Translations under genes and position numbers: made by a program | The notes under the pieces: generated by a model | The model's input: the letters and a program-made list of their open reading frames with translations, nothing else | Told to the model about the DNA's origin: nothing | The model's database searches: none | Part shown: positions 1-10,398 of the stretch, one piece after another | Layout: each line of letters starts with the position of its first letter | Position numbering within the stretch: position 1 is the first letter of the stretch | Origin: Nitrospinaceae bacterium | Lineage (GTDB): Bacteria; Nitrospinota; Nitrospinia; Nitrospinales; VA-1 | Direction of reading: 5' to 3' | DNA length: 64,000 nucleotides | NCBI GenBank assembly: GCA_029261655.1 | Contig: JAJDAY010000031.1 | Coordinates: 62,001-126,000 of the forward strand

Positions 1-93
1 TTCCTACCCTTAATTTAGCTTTTTGCCGATGGTGGCATTTCACGGTTCGTTTTAGCATGAGTAGCGTCTGAAAACTTGTGAAGGAGCCTTGCC

Positions 94-510
94 ATGAACC
101 GGTTAGCCCATAGTTTCGACCTGCCTGTAAAAGGCAACCCCCCTGGCTTTTCTGTAAATGATAATTTCATCGTTTTCCATTATTGGGCGGATTCCCTTGC
201 CGGAGGAAATTATCTGGAACATGCCTCGGGATTTAATTCCACCACGATTTATATCCGCCACTCAAGCAACCTGCCGATGCCTGTTCGCATCCCTTGTAAA
301 ACCGGTGTCAACCTGAAAAACGACCATGACGGCTCTTTAAAGAATATTTCTTTAAGTACGGCTGGGTCTGAGGTTTTCAACCTGGAAGAAATCCCGCCAA
401 GGAAAATTGTCAGATTGGAGTTTGCCCGAAAGGGCCTTTACCGATTGCGCTATGAATTTGTGGAATCGGGCACTGACAAAGAGGAAAGTGTTGACATAGT
501 GATCGGCTAG
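94..510 (+). CDS. hypothetical protein, 138 aa
   Basis: I do not recognise this family. The start is supported by an AAGGAG ribosome site about 6 bases before the ATG. There is no signal peptide or membrane segment. The second half alternates short hydrophobic and polar strands, as a small beta-sandwich would, and ends in a strand-like VDIVIG. The stop codon overlaps the stop of the convergent mrdA gene inside the palindrome CTAG, so both genes end within four shared bases. Promoter and upstream neighbour lie outside the window, so no operon context is visible. Real coding is likely because of the ribosome site and the clean boundary with mrdA; function is unknown. Confidence 0.65.
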   Translation: MNRLAHSFDLPVKGNPPGFSVNDNFIVFHYWADSLAGGNYLEHASGFNSTTIYIRHSSNLPMPVRIPCKTGVNLKNDHDGSLKNISLSTAGSEVFNLEEIPPRKIVRLEFARKGLYRLRYEFVESGTDKEESVDIVIG

Positions 511-2414
511 TGTACGGGTTGTTTTTCAGTTAACGCCTCACCATTTAAAACCACCTCCGCTTTTTCTGTCACCTCTACAGGCGGATAGTGCTTAAAATAC
601 GCTTCGAACAATTTTTTTGCCACGGGCGCGGCGGCGGCCCCGCCGTGTCCGCCATGCTCCACAATGACCGAAATCGCGACTTCCGGTTTCTCATAGGGAG
701 CGAACGCGACAAACCAGGCGTGATCACGGAACTGGTAGGGGATTTTCTCATCTTTATCAATTTCCTCGGATGCTTTCAGTTTCACCACCTGCGCGGTTCC
801 GGTTTTCCCTGAAACTTTGATATTCTTTAGACGGGCCAGGCGACCCGTTCCCTTTGCTTCGTTCACCACTCCAAGAAGCGCTTCACGGACCAGTTCCAGA
901 TTCTCCAGACTTATGTTGCTCTTGTGTTGCACATCTGCGTGAAACTCCTTAATCAGCCTGTCATCGGGGTCTGTTATTTTTTTCACTAACAACGGTTTCA
1001 GGGAAACGCCTCCATTGGCGATTGTGGCCATGAACCTGGCTTGCTGGAGGGGAGTCACCAGGTTATAACCCTGGCCGATGGAAGCGGAGATCGTTTCCCC
1101 CAAAAGCCAGGCTTTTTTTCTATTTTCCAGTTTCCACTGGGTGCTGGGGATGAGCCCGGTCTTTTCTCCCATGAGTTGGATGCCGGTGTAATCGCCGAGA
1201 CCCAGGTTTTTGGCGTATTCATAAATTTTGTCGATGCCCAGTCGATGACCCACCGTGTAAAAATAAACATCGCAGGATTGCACCAGGGCCGAGTGCAGGT
1301 CCATCGAACCATGCCCGCCGCGTTTCCAGCAACGATATCTGCCGCGCCCCAGTCGAAAATGCCCCGGACAATAGACGGTCGTATCGGGAGTGATTATTTT
1401 TTCTTCCAGCCCTGCCAGAGCGGTCACGATCTTGTAAGTGGAGCCTGGGGGATACTGACCGCTGATGGCCCGATGTTGTAACGGGTGAAGTTTGTCTCCT
1501 GTGAGATTTTGCCAGTTTTCCCGGGATATTCCCGCGGCGAACAAATTGGCGTCAAATGCGGGTTCGCTGGCGATGGCTATAATTTCCCCCGTATGAACCT
1601 TCATCATGACGACGGACCCGGAGACAGGTTCGTCTGACGTGCCTTTCAATGTTTCTTCTAAAACCTTTTGTATCCTTAGATCCAAAGTCAACGTCAAGGT
1701 ATTTCCGCTTCTCGGCGGAAGCTTTCTCAGGGTTTTGAATTCCCTGCCTGAAACATCGACCTCCACTTCCTTGTATCCGTTTTTCCCTCGCAACAGAGTC
1801 TCATAGATGGTTTCGAGCCCGTTTTTTCCGATAAAATCTCCTTGCTGATAGCTGGGGTCGTTCAAACTTGCCAGCTTGTCTTTGGAAATTTCTCCCAGAT
1901 ATCCCAGAACATGCGACGCCAGTTCCCCATAAACGTAGTTCCTTAAAGGCTCCACTTTAATCTCGACGCCCGGAAGCCGCATTTTAATTTCCTCCACAAT
2001 CGCTACGGCTCCGCGCTGAATATCCCTTTTAATCAGAACCTGTTTAAAAGTTCGTGACTCTTTTATCCTTTGAAACACCTCTTCCTTATCAAAGTCGATG
2101 ATTTTATTCAGCAGGGTCAGGGTTTCGGTCAGGTCCCCGGCGTCTTCGGGCGTGACATAAAGGTTGAAGGAGGGACGAATGCTGACCAGCGTCTCCCCAT
2201 TGCGGTCTTTGATCGCGCCCCGATAGGCCGGCAGGGAGACCAGCCGAATCCGGTTGTTTTCAGACAGCCCCTGAAAGTGCAGTCCTTTTAATATTTGCAA
2301 ATACCACACCCGCATCCAAAGGCATAAGAAGGAAAAAATAGCCAGGACAACAAAGATCTTTATTTTTTTTCGGACTGTTTCCGAAACATCACCGCTGTAT
2401 CGAAAAATACTCAT
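507..2414 (-). CDS. mrdA: penicillin-binding protein 2 (elongasome transpeptidase)
   Basis: Class B PBP that cross-links peptidoglycan during lateral wall growth, anchored in the inner membrane with its catalytic domain in the periplasm. One N-terminal membrane segment lies at about residues 20-40. The non-penicillin-binding dimerisation domain covers roughly 60-230 and the transpeptidase domain 260-610. All three catalytic motifs are present: S325-T-Y-K328, S380-C-D382 and K537-T-G539. Length (635 aa) is normal for PBP2. The ATG overlaps the mreD stop in an ATGA, so the two are translationally coupled. The usual partner rodA (mrdB) does not follow; the next gene is convergent, so RodA must be encoded elsewhere. 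Confidence 0.95.
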   Translation of the reverse strand: MSIFRYSGDVSETVRKKIKIFVVLAIFSFLCLWMRVWYLQILKGLHFQGLSENNRIRLVSLPAYRGAIKDRNGETLVSIRPSFNLYVTPEDAGDLTETLTLLNKIIDFDKEEVFQRIKESRTFKQVLIKRDIQRGAVAIVEEIKMRLPGVEIKVEPLRNYVYGELASHVLGYLGEISKDKLASLNDPSYQQGDFIGKNGLETIYETLLRGKNGYKEVEVDVSGREFKTLRKLPPRSGNTLTLTLDLRIQKVLEETLKGTSDEPVSGSVVMMKVHTGEIIAIASEPAFDANLFAAGISRENWQNLTGDKLHPLQHRAISGQYPPGSTYKIVTALAGLEEKIITPDTTVYCPGHFRLGRGRYRCWKRGGHGSMDLHSALVQSCDVYFYTVGHRLGIDKIYEYAKNLGLGDYTGIQLMGEKTGLIPSTQWKLENRKKAWLLGETISASIGQGYNLVTPLQQARFMATIANGGVSLKPLLVKKITDPDDRLIKEFHADVQHKSNISLENLELVREALLGVVNEAKGTGRLARLKNIKVSGKTGTAQVVKLKASEEIDKDEKIPYQFRDHAWFVAFAPYEKPEVAISVIVEHGGHGGAAAAPVAKKLFEAYFKHYPPVEVTEKAEVVLNGEALTEKQPVH

Positions 2415-2932
2415 GATTGCCGTAGATACGGGTTGGGAAATTTACTGATGACCCATTTTCTGTTTAAATCCAGAAAGTAAAATAACAAGGGGCCGACACA
2501 ACCATTGTATATCGCATAGACGGGTAAGGAAGAAAACAGAAAACTTCCCGGAACCTCCCCTTTAAACAAAGTGACCAGAGCAAAATAGAAAACAATGCCA
2601 TCCAGCAAGGAAGCGGAGATGATAAATAAGAAGATGGGGAAAATACCTTCGACCATTATTTTATCTTTCAATGTAGAAAAGAAAAAAGAGATCAAACTTT
2701 TTGAAAGGGTGTTGACCCCCAGAAGACCGCCGGACAGGCAGTCCTGGACCAGGCCAACCGTAAAACCCATTCCAATGCCACGGTTCCCTTTAAAATGAAT
2801 CCCGCAATAAACAACAAAGATTAAAGATAGATCGGGAGTGATGCCGACAATGGAAAATTTTTCAAGGAAGGTGGTTTGGGCGGAAAACAGAACCACCAAT
2901 ATGAGAAATTGTATCAGGAAAAACATTTGCAA
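2411..2932 (-). CDS. mreD: rod shape-determining protein MreD
   Basis: Small integral membrane component of the Mre elongasome, which links cytoplasmic MreB filaments to wall synthesis together with MreC and PBP2. The 173-residue protein is almost wholly hydrophobic with about five membrane segments, and carries the family-typical stretch near residue 55 (GIGMGFTVGLVQD) including the conserved Gly/Asp. It sits 7 bases after mreC and overlaps mrdA by 4, so it belongs to the mreBCD-mrdA operon. The first possible start is TTG; an ATG two codons later is equally plausible, and neither has a clear ribosome site. Confidence 0.9.
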   Translation of the reverse strand: MQMFFLIQFLILVVLFSAQTTFLEKFSIVGITPDLSLIFVVYCGIHFKGNRGIGMGFTVGLVQDCLSGGLLGVNTLSKSLISFFFSTLKDKIMVEGIFPIFLFIISASLLDGIVFYFALVTLFKGEVPGSFLFSSLPVYAIYNGCVGPLLFYFLDLNRKWVISKFPNPYLRQS

Positions 2933-2939
2933 ATAAGGT

Positions 2940-3746
2940 TTAGGGCATGCGAACCAACACTTCTTCCAGACGTGAAAATTCGGCGCTGGGCTTAACCGTA
3001 ATATCCTGGAACAGCCCTTGTTTCATTTTAGTGACTTCGCTGACAACACCTATTTTCAGTCCCTTCGGAAATGTTCCTCCCAACCCGGAAGAAATAATAG
3101 AATCGCCAACCAGTACCCTGGCGTTCATCGGGACATATTTCATATTAACTAAATTTTTGCCCGTTCCCACCGCCACCCCGGTCACACGGGAACCCTGAAA
3201 CAGAGAATCCACCGCACTCCGGCTGTCGGTGATCAACAATACCTTAGAGGTTGTTCCGGTGGATTGAATGACGTGGCCGATAACCCCCGCGTTGGTCATC
3301 ACGGCAAGGTTTTCGCGAACACCCTGCTTCGTCCCTTTATCAATAAACACAACCTTGGACCATTGAGTCGCGTCCCGGCCGATGACGGTTGCGACCTTCA
3401 GTTTATTTTCCTGCAATTCCTCCTGAGGTAACAAACTTGCGATTCGTTCCTGTTGCTTCAACCGCTCGACCAATTGATTTTTCTCTTCGGCAAGTTGGTC
3501 GATCACCTTCCTCAACTCTTTATTCTCTCCGGCGGAATCGACAACAAAGAAATAATGCTCAAAAACACCTGTCACCGAGGATGCGACCTGGGTAAATAAT
3601 GCCTGTACAGGAGAGGTTATCGAAGCTATCAGGGATTCAAAAAAAAAGGGTCTCTGGTCGCGCTTGATGTTCAGAGTCATCAGGACCAGAGACAAAAGGA
3701 TGAGCAGGGAGAGTAACGCTATTAAACGATTGCCTTTTCTAGGCAC
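2940..3746 (-). CDS. mreC: rod shape-determining protein MreC
   Basis: Periplasmic scaffold of the elongasome that binds MreD and PBP2. It has a basic N-terminus, one membrane anchor at about residues 8-26, a coiled coil at about 72-104 rich in E, K, Q and L, and the two-barrel beta domain from 110 to the end (for example VIGRDATQWSKVVFIDKG and GVIGHVIQS). Length 268 aa is usual. The start is GTG, 2 bases after the mreB stop, which implies coupling to mreB. Confidence 0.93.
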   Translation of the reverse strand: MPRKGNRLIALLSLLILLSLVLMTLNIKRDQRPFFFESLIASITSPVQALFTQVASSVTGVFEHYFFVVDSAGENKELRKVIDQLAEEKNQLVERLKQQERIASLLPQEELQENKLKVATVIGRDATQWSKVVFIDKGTKQGVRENLAVMTNAGVIGHVIQSTGTTSKVLLITDSRSAVDSLFQGSRVTGVAVGTGKNLVNMKYVPMNARVLVGDSIISSGLGGTFPKGLKIGVVSEVTKMKQGLFQDITVKPSAEFSRLEEVLVRMP

Positions 3747-3748
3747 AG

Positions 3749-4780
<1,032 letters not shown>

Positions 4781-4833
4781 CTATGAAAAAATAATCTCAA
4801 TCATATATAACTTATTGTTTTTCCTAACCTTGG

Positions 4834-4862
4834 GTTATATCAAGGTACCGAAAAAATTGCAA
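4834..4862 (-). promoter_or_regulatory. candidate sigma70 promoter of mreBCD-mrdA
   Basis: On the minus strand, TTGCAA (4857-4862) is followed after 17 bases by TATAAC (4834-4839). Transcription would start near 4827 and leave a leader of about 55 bases before mreB. Match to the consensus is good at both boxes; there is no experimental support. Confidence 0.5.
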
Positions 4863-4969
4863 GGCAAATATGGGCCTCCTCAGGCTCAATTGAAGTCTTC
4901 ACATGGTTACCTTCGACCGTTTTTTATTGTTTAGATTTTAAGCGAGAGCTTCTTATAAAATTTTAACGG

Positions 4970-4999
4970 TTGCGAAGCATCTATTTTTTTTATTATAGT
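4970..4999 (+). promoter_or_regulatory. candidate sigma70 promoter of the ppiD-like gene
   Basis: TTGCGA (4970-4975), an 18-base spacer and TATAGT (4994-4999) point toward the ppiD-like gene, giving a leader of about 40 bases. It lies back to back with the mreB promoter in the same 273-base gap. Confidence 0.45.
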
Positions 5000-5044
5000 A
5001 TGGGGTTTTCTTTACGGTTTACACTCTTAATTGGAGAGCTTTGA

Positions 5045-6976
5045 ATGCTGAATATAATCCGGCAACACGCCGATTCCTGGATGGTCAAGACCGTTCTGTG
5101 GCTGATAATACTTGCCTTTTTGGGAACGATTTTTTACTCATGGGGAATGGGCGGAACGCCGGGTTCCCGTGGAGGCGTGGTCGCCACGGTGGAAGGGATT
5201 GAGATTCCATACAGCCAATACGATAAAACCTTCAACAATTTAATCAATTTTTACCGGGACCAGTTTAAAAACCAGTTCTCGGAAGATCTCATCCAGCGTC
5301 TCGACCTGAAAACCCAGGCGCTCGACGCGCTCATCCATAGAAAATTACTGCTTCTGGAGTCGGAAAACCTGAACATCCAGGTGAGCGATGAAGAGTTGGT
5401 GGAGCATATTCAAAGCTTCCCCGCTTTCCAAAAAGACAATAAATATAATCAGACTTATTACGATAACTATATCCAGTTCAACCGCTTGACTCATCTGGAC
5501 TTTGAGGAGGGTCAGCGCGAAGCATTGAGGATTGAAAAGCTTGAAAAAATGATCTCCGGCAACACGCTGGTTTCAAAAACAGAAGCCCTGGACGCGTTCA
5601 AGACCGAAAATGAAACTGTGAAGTTCGACTATATCTCCTTTTCGGAAGATCATTTTCAAACGACGCAACCTGTCAATGAAACAGATTTAAAAACCTATTA
5701 CGACAAGAACAAAATTCAATTTGAAGTTCCCGACCAGATCAAAGTCGATTACGTCAAGGTGAACCCGAAAGACTTCGAAAACGCCATCACACCGAACGAA
5801 GAAGACATCCAGGAATATTATGATTCGAAAATCGCTGATTTCCGGGTTGAGAAAAAATACACCGCCAGTCACATTCTTTTCCAATTAGAACCCACGAAGA
5901 TGGATGAAAAAGCCAGCGATGAGGAAAAACAAAAAGCCGTGGAAGAAGCGGCAAAAAAAGAAGCTCTGGATGCCTTGAAAAAAATCCGGGAAGGAGCGGA
6001 CTTCGCAAAACTCGCCGAGAAATTATCCGACGACCCTTCTTCAGGAGATAACGGCGGTAGCCTGGGCGAATTTCCCAGGGGAACCATGGTCCCTGAATTC
6101 GAAGCGGCTCTGGAAAAACTAAAGCCGGGAGAAGTCAGCGAGCCGGTCAAATCTCCTTTTGGATATCACGTCATCAGGCTGGATAAAAAAACCGATGAAA
6201 GAATCAAACCGCTTTCTGAAGTGAAGGACGCGGTCATCGCATCCATCAAGGTGACCAAGGCCAGACAAAAGGCGCGCCGGGTCGTCAAACGGATTTATAA
6301 ATCCACGCAAAAAGGAAGTGGTTTTTCCGAGGCCGCCGGGGAACAAAAAATGGAGGTCAAGTCATCGGATTTCATCAACCGGAGAAAGCACATCATCGCC
6401 GATATCGGGCCCGCTCCGGAATTTTTCAATGCCGCCTTTTCCCTGGCGGACGACCAGATCAGCGACCCCATTCACACGTTTGAGGCTTCTTACATCCTGA
6501 AAGTCAAAGAAAGAAAGCCCGCCTATATTCCTGCACTAGACGAAGTCCGAAAAGACGTTCAGAAACAAGCCCGCAAGAACGCAGACATAAAACTCACGTC
6601 CAGTAAGTTCAAGGAACTCGCCGGCAAACTGGCAAGCGAAAAAGATCTGCAAAAAATCGCCACCGAGTTGAAAATGGATATTCAGCACACGCCGTTTTTC
6701 AGCCGCGCCGATTCCATCCCCGGAGTGGGTGATTTCCCGGAAATAAAAGACAAGGTTTTTCCCCTGGAGAAAGGACAAACCACCTCCGCCACGACATTCA
6801 GAAAACACTATTTGATAAAGGTGCAGGATCGAAATCCCGCCGGGGAGCCTACCAAAGAACAGCTCGAAACCATCTCCGCCCGGCTGAAAAAGCAAAAATC
6901 CACGACCGTTTTCAATGACTGGCTCACCAACCTGAGGGAAAAATCCAATATTTTAATAGATCAAACTTTGCTGTAG
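5045..6976 (+). CDS. ppiD: SurA/PpiD-like periplasmic peptidyl-prolyl isomerase
   Basis: Membrane-anchored foldase expected to assist proteins leaving the Sec translocon. A short cytoplasmic tail is followed by one membrane segment at about residues 15-35. A SurA_N-type helical chaperone domain covers about 40-260. A parvulin (PpiC) domain lies at about 268-385, with the typical ASHIL entry, LSDDPSSGDNGGSLGEF, and the exit FGYHVIRL. The C-terminal 250 residues are helical and contain a weaker second parvulin-like stretch. At 643 aa it matches PpiD in size and layout. A GGAGAG ribosome site lies 6 bases before the ATG. Assignment to PpiD rather than another SurA_N protein rests on the membrane anchor. 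Confidence 0.85.
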   Translation: MLNIIRQHADSWMVKTVLWLIILAFLGTIFYSWGMGGTPGSRGGVVATVEGIEIPYSQYDKTFNNLINFYRDQFKNQFSEDLIQRLDLKTQALDALIHRKLLLLESENLNIQVSDEELVEHIQSFPAFQKDNKYNQTYYDNYIQFNRLTHLDFEEGQREALRIEKLEKMISGNTLVSKTEALDAFKTENETVKFDYISFSEDHFQTTQPVNETDLKTYYDKNKIQFEVPDQIKVDYVKVNPKDFENAITPNEEDIQEYYDSKIADFRVEKKYTASHILFQLEPTKMDEKASDEEKQKAVEEAAKKEALDALKKIREGADFAKLAEKLSDDPSSGDNGGSLGEFPRGTMVPEFEAALEKLKPGEVSEPVKSPFGYHVIRLDKKTDERIKPLSEVKDAVIASIKVTKARQKARRVVKRIYKSTQKGSGFSEAAGEQKMEVKSSDFINRRKHIIADIGPAPEFFNAAFSLADDQISDPIHTFEASYILKVKERKPAYIPALDEVRKDVQKQARKNADIKLTSSKFKELAGKLASEKDLQKIATELKMDIQHTPFFSRADSIPGVGDFPEIKDKVFPLEKGQTTSATTFRKHYLIKVQDRNPAGEPTKEQLETISARLKKQKSTTVFNDWLTNLREKSNILIDQTLL

Positions 6977-7015
6977 GCCGCGAAGATCCCGGAGGGTCAG
7001 CGCGGGCTTGCCTGT

Positions 7016-8362
7016 CTATTTACACAAACGATGGATTTTTAGGATTCTGTCTACCAGGGTTTCAATATCGTCGGCGATGACGCGGATCATTTCTTCTTTT
7101 CCAAAACCGCCAATATCGTAAATGATATCGGGAACAAACCCGCACCTCTGTATCGCGGTATCGGTCCCCCATTCCAGAGAAGACCCTTCCTTGATTTTCA
7201 CTTTTTTGGGTTCATCGGCGCGGTTAAAGGTCGCCGTCGTGAATTTCAGGCGCTTGCAAATTTTTAAAAGTTCCAGGGTGTATTTGATATTCATCACCGC
7301 CCGCTTGTCCGGGTTGTACCGCATCGCCGTCAACACAATATTGGCCACATGTTTGGACCCGCCATACTGTGGAGGCGAAAGGGTGACGATATTTTCCCCG
7401 TGTTTCACAATACGGCCGTGAAACCCGATCACATCCTGATGCGTCCGGGCGCCTTCAAGCCCCACCCCCAGGTTAGATTGCACTTCTGGAATGAGGTGAC
7501 CGATTTTTGCATCCTTCAAAATTTCCATCGCCTTGGACACACGCTGAAAAATATCCCACCGTTCCTCGTTTTGATAAAGAGACGATAATGGCTCGACACT
7601 GCCCTGCCCGGTCCCTGAAAAAACGCCTCCAAGAATCGCCTTTGCCATGAACTCTTTTGCGAATGCTATCGCCGAAGCCAGAGGCTCGCCCTTAGCCAGC
7701 CCCCCGGCAATTGCCGAAGAAAAAACACAGCCGGTACCGTGAAGGTCTCCATCGCCCATACGTTCCGCATGAAGCAACAACGGGCGACCGCCATCATAAA
7801 AAAAGTCTTCCGGCTTGCCCTTCAAATGCCCGCCGGTGATTAAAACGCTTTTGACTCCGGTTTTTAAAATGGCGCGTGCGACTTTCAAACGATCGCCCGG
7901 TTTGGCAATTTTCATCCCGGAAAGAATTTCTGCTTCTTTTATATTCGGCGTGACCACCAAGGCCAACGGCAATAGTTTTTCCTTGAGCGCCTGAACTCCT
8001 TTAGCGGACAAAAGTGTCTTGCCGCTAGACGAACGGATGACCGGATCGACCACAATTTTTTTGATTCTTGCACGTTTGAGCTGACGGGCCACGCATTCGA
8101 CGATGGCTTCATTTCCTAACATGCCGGTTTTAACGGCAAATGGTTTTTTGTCGTCAAGCAGTGCTCCTAACTGTTGTTCCACTGTTTCAACGGGAAGGTG
8201 AAAGGCTCCCTGCACACCCAGCGTGTTTTGCGTTGTTATGGAAGTGATGACCGATTGGGCAAAAACCTTCAGCGCTGAAAAGGTTTTAAGATCGGCCTGA
8301 ATACCGGCTCCCCCGCTTGGGTCCGATCCCGCAATGGTCAAAGCTGTATGGACTGTTTTCAT
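7016..8362 (-). CDS. thiDN: bifunctional HMP(-P) kinase / thiamine-phosphate synthase ThiDN
   Basis: Fusion of two thiamine enzymes. Residues 1-260 are ThiD, which phosphorylates hydroxymethylpyrimidine (phosphate); the entry AGSDPSGGAGIQADLKTFSA and the catalytic loop HGTGC (208-212) are intact. Residues about 270-448 match ThiN, the thiamine-phosphate synthase used mostly by Archaea in place of ThiE, with SNLGVGLEGA, PPQYGGSKHVA and VMNIKY. ThiN domains also occur in regulators, but those carry a DNA-binding domain and this one does not. The gene lies 194 bases after glmS on the same strand. No TPP riboswitch is apparent upstream. Activity of the ThiN half is inferred. Confidence 0.92.
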   Translation of the reverse strand: MKTVHTALTIAGSDPSGGAGIQADLKTFSALKVFAQSVITSITTQNTLGVQGAFHLPVETVEQQLGALLDDKKPFAVKTGMLGNEAIVECVARQLKRARIKKIVVDPVIRSSSGKTLLSAKGVQALKEKLLPLALVVTPNIKEAEILSGMKIAKPGDRLKVARAILKTGVKSVLITGGHLKGKPEDFFYDGGRPLLLHAERMGDGDLHGTGCVFSSAIAGGLAKGEPLASAIAFAKEFMAKAILGGVFSGTGQGSVEPLSSLYQNEERWDIFQRVSKAMEILKDAKIGHLIPEVQSNLGVGLEGARTHQDVIGFHGRIVKHGENIVTLSPPQYGGSKHVANIVLTAMRYNPDKRAVMNIKYTLELLKICKRLKFTTATFNRADEPKKVKIKEGSSLEWGTDTAIQRCGFVPDIIYDIGGFGKEEMIRVIADDIETLVDRILKIHRLCK

Positions 8363-8476
8363 AGAAATATATTTTCAGTGGTTTTTTAATGAAGGATTGA
8401 TGAGTTTTAGGAAAGGAGAACTCTAACAGAGGGGGATTAATCTTCGCAACTCTTTATTCCAGCCAGCGGGTTTTAT

Positions 8477-8499
8477 ACCCCGTCAACAGAGGGCGGGGT
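8477..8499 (-). terminator. GC hairpin downstream of glmS
   Basis: ACCCCG (8477-8482) and CGGGGT (8494-8499) form a 6-bp stem with an 11-base loop, about 57 bases after the glmS stop. Read on the minus strand the hairpin is followed by ATAAAA rather than a T-run, so if it ends glmS transcripts it is not a textbook intrinsic terminator. It lies in the 194-base gap between glmS and thiDN. Confidence 0.3.
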
Positions 8500-8556
8500 C
8501 TTTCATTGTTCCGATACAGGAGATTTCGAGTCGGCAGGAGAGGAAGGTTGCCGTTG

Positions 8557-10377
8557 TCATCCAACCGTCACGGATTTTGCCAGGGACCGGGGTTTGTCCA
8601 CATTGCGTTTGAGACTGGTGGCGGTGAAATAGGAAAACAACTGCCCGATCACCATTTGAATGAGCGGCGCGATCAACGGAGGAACCTTGGGAAGAATCAG
8701 TTCCTCACTGAAAAGATCCTTATTTTTTCCACGTTCATCGAAATGGATTCCCAATACGAATCCGGAACGCGCACGAATTTCATCGACGCTATGGATGGTC
8801 GCCTCATACAGGGCTTTGTCTGACCTGGGAGGGATGAACACGATCGAATAAATATCCTGATCGATCATGGCCAGGGTTCCGTGTTTTAAAAACCCGGCGG
8901 GCATGCCTTCCGCGTGAACGTAGGCCACTTCTTTCATTTTCAAAGCCGACTCCAGCGCCACCGGATAATAAATGCCGCGCCCCAGATACAGCCAATGTCG
9001 TACTTTGCAATAACTGTGGGCGATACGGTGGATGAACCCGGACCGTTCGTTTAAAATACTTTGAATGATTCCCGGCAGATCATGGAGAGCGGCCATGCTG
9101 GCATTAAAAACTTTTTTGGTCATGACCTTTTTCTTCACCGCCACCCGCAAAGCGACCAACGTTAAAATCAACATCTGGGACAGCGCGGCCTTGGTACTGA
9201 TCACGCAAATTTCCGGACCGGAACCCTGCAGAATGGCCTTGTCAACAAAACGGGAAATGGCTGACCCCATCACATTGACAATGGCCGCGGTTTTGGCACC
9301 CTGCGATTTCGCGTATTTCAAGGCGGTCAGGGTATCGTAGGTTTCACCCGATTGCGAAAGAGCCAACACCAGGCTTTTTTCATCCACATTGGCAAGTGAA
9401 GGGAACTCGTCCGAACTGATGGGCGGGCAAAATTCCCCAGCCAATGAAGAAAAAATATAGTTCCCATAGGAGGCGACGTAATAAGTGGTCCCAACCCCCA
9501 CGAGGATCATTTTTTCACTCTCAAAAATCATATCCGCCAATTCATCGAGGGATTTGGAGTCCTGCTCCAGAGCGTTGGTCACCACTTGCGGTTGCTCATA
9601 AATTTCTTTGAGCATGTAATGAGGGTAGCCGCCTTTTTTAGTGGTTTCGCTGTCCCAGTCTATCTTGGTGATGTTTTTCTGAATTTCCTGCCCCGTCACA
9701 AAATCTTTCACGACATAACTGTCGCGGGAAACGATCGCATATTCTCCATCGTCAATGATAACGGCATTTTTCGTGTGATCGATGAAGGCGTTGAAGTCGG
9801 AGCCGACATACTTGGCTTCGTCCCCTATCCCCAACATGAGCGGCGACTCGCGTTTCGCGCAAAAAATTTGACCGGGCGCCATCGGCGATATGAACACGAG
9901 GGCAAAGGTCCCCTCCAGGACATTGATGACCTTGCGAAGGGCTTGTTCAATATTTTTAGTCTCTTTGTAATATTTTTCCAGTAAATGAGGGATGACTTCG
10001 GTATCGGTTTCCGAATCAAATTTGTGACCTTCGCGAGTCAGCTTGTCTTTCAGGGGACGAAAGTTAGATATGATCCCGTTATGCACCACCGCGAATTTAC
10101 CATCACAGGAGGTGAAGGGGTGTGTGTTTTCCCGGGTGACCTTGCCGTGCGTGGCCCATCGGGTGTGCGCGATACCGATCTTACTGGACAGGGACAACAC
10201 ATTTTCCTTGCGGAAAAATTCTTCCACCCCACCCGTATTTTTACGGATGACCAGCGACTTTTTATCCATCAAAGCCACGCCGCAGGAGTCGTACCCCCGA
10301 TACTCCAGGTTTCGGATGCCCTGGTACAACTCATCGGTAATATTATTCAGTCCAACCGCTCCGCTAATTCCGCACAT
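8557..10377 (-). CDS. glmS: glutamine-fructose-6-phosphate aminotransferase (isomerising)
   Basis: Makes glucosamine-6-phosphate from fructose-6-phosphate and glutamine, the first step toward UDP-GlcNAc for wall and lipid A. The N-terminal Ntn amidotransferase domain begins MCGISG with the nucleophile C2 exposed after Met removal, and has RGYDSCG and THPFTSCDGKFAVVHNG. Two SIS domains follow (about 275-420 and 450-590), with ALSQSGETYDT and the C-terminal LAKSVTV. Length 606 aa is normal. It follows the GlmU-like gene by 21 bases, so regulation is probably shared with the operon. I see no glmS ribozyme in the short upstream gap. Confidence 0.96.
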   Translation of the reverse strand: MCGISGAVGLNNITDELYQGIRNLEYRGYDSCGVALMDKKSLVIRKNTGGVEEFFRKENVLSLSSKIGIAHTRWATHGKVTRENTHPFTSCDGKFAVVHNGIISNFRPLKDKLTREGHKFDSETDTEVIPHLLEKYYKETKNIEQALRKVINVLEGTFALVFISPMAPGQIFCAKRESPLMLGIGDEAKYVGSDFNAFIDHTKNAVIIDDGEYAIVSRDSYVVKDFVTGQEIQKNITKIDWDSETTKKGGYPHYMLKEIYEQPQVVTNALEQDSKSLDELADMIFESEKMILVGVGTTYYVASYGNYIFSSLAGEFCPPISSDEFPSLANVDEKSLVLALSQSGETYDTLTALKYAKSQGAKTAAIVNVMGSAISRFVDKAILQGSGPEICVISTKAALSQMLILTLVALRVAVKKKVMTKKVFNASMAALHDLPGIIQSILNERSGFIHRIAHSYCKVRHWLYLGRGIYYPVALESALKMKEVAYVHAEGMPAGFLKHGTLAMIDQDIYSIVFIPPRSDKALYEATIHSVDEIRARSGFVLGIHFDERGKNKDLFSEELILPKVPPLIAPLIQMVIGQLFSYFTATSLKRNVDKPRSLAKSVTVG

Positions 10378-10398
10378 TTACGATATCCAATTTATATT

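Noticed and set aside
8363-8556. Possible TPP riboswitch upstream of thiDN
   Set aside because: A segment vaguely like the 3' half of a THI box is present on the minus strand, but the CTGAGA element and the GGATAA/ACCTGAT core are missing.
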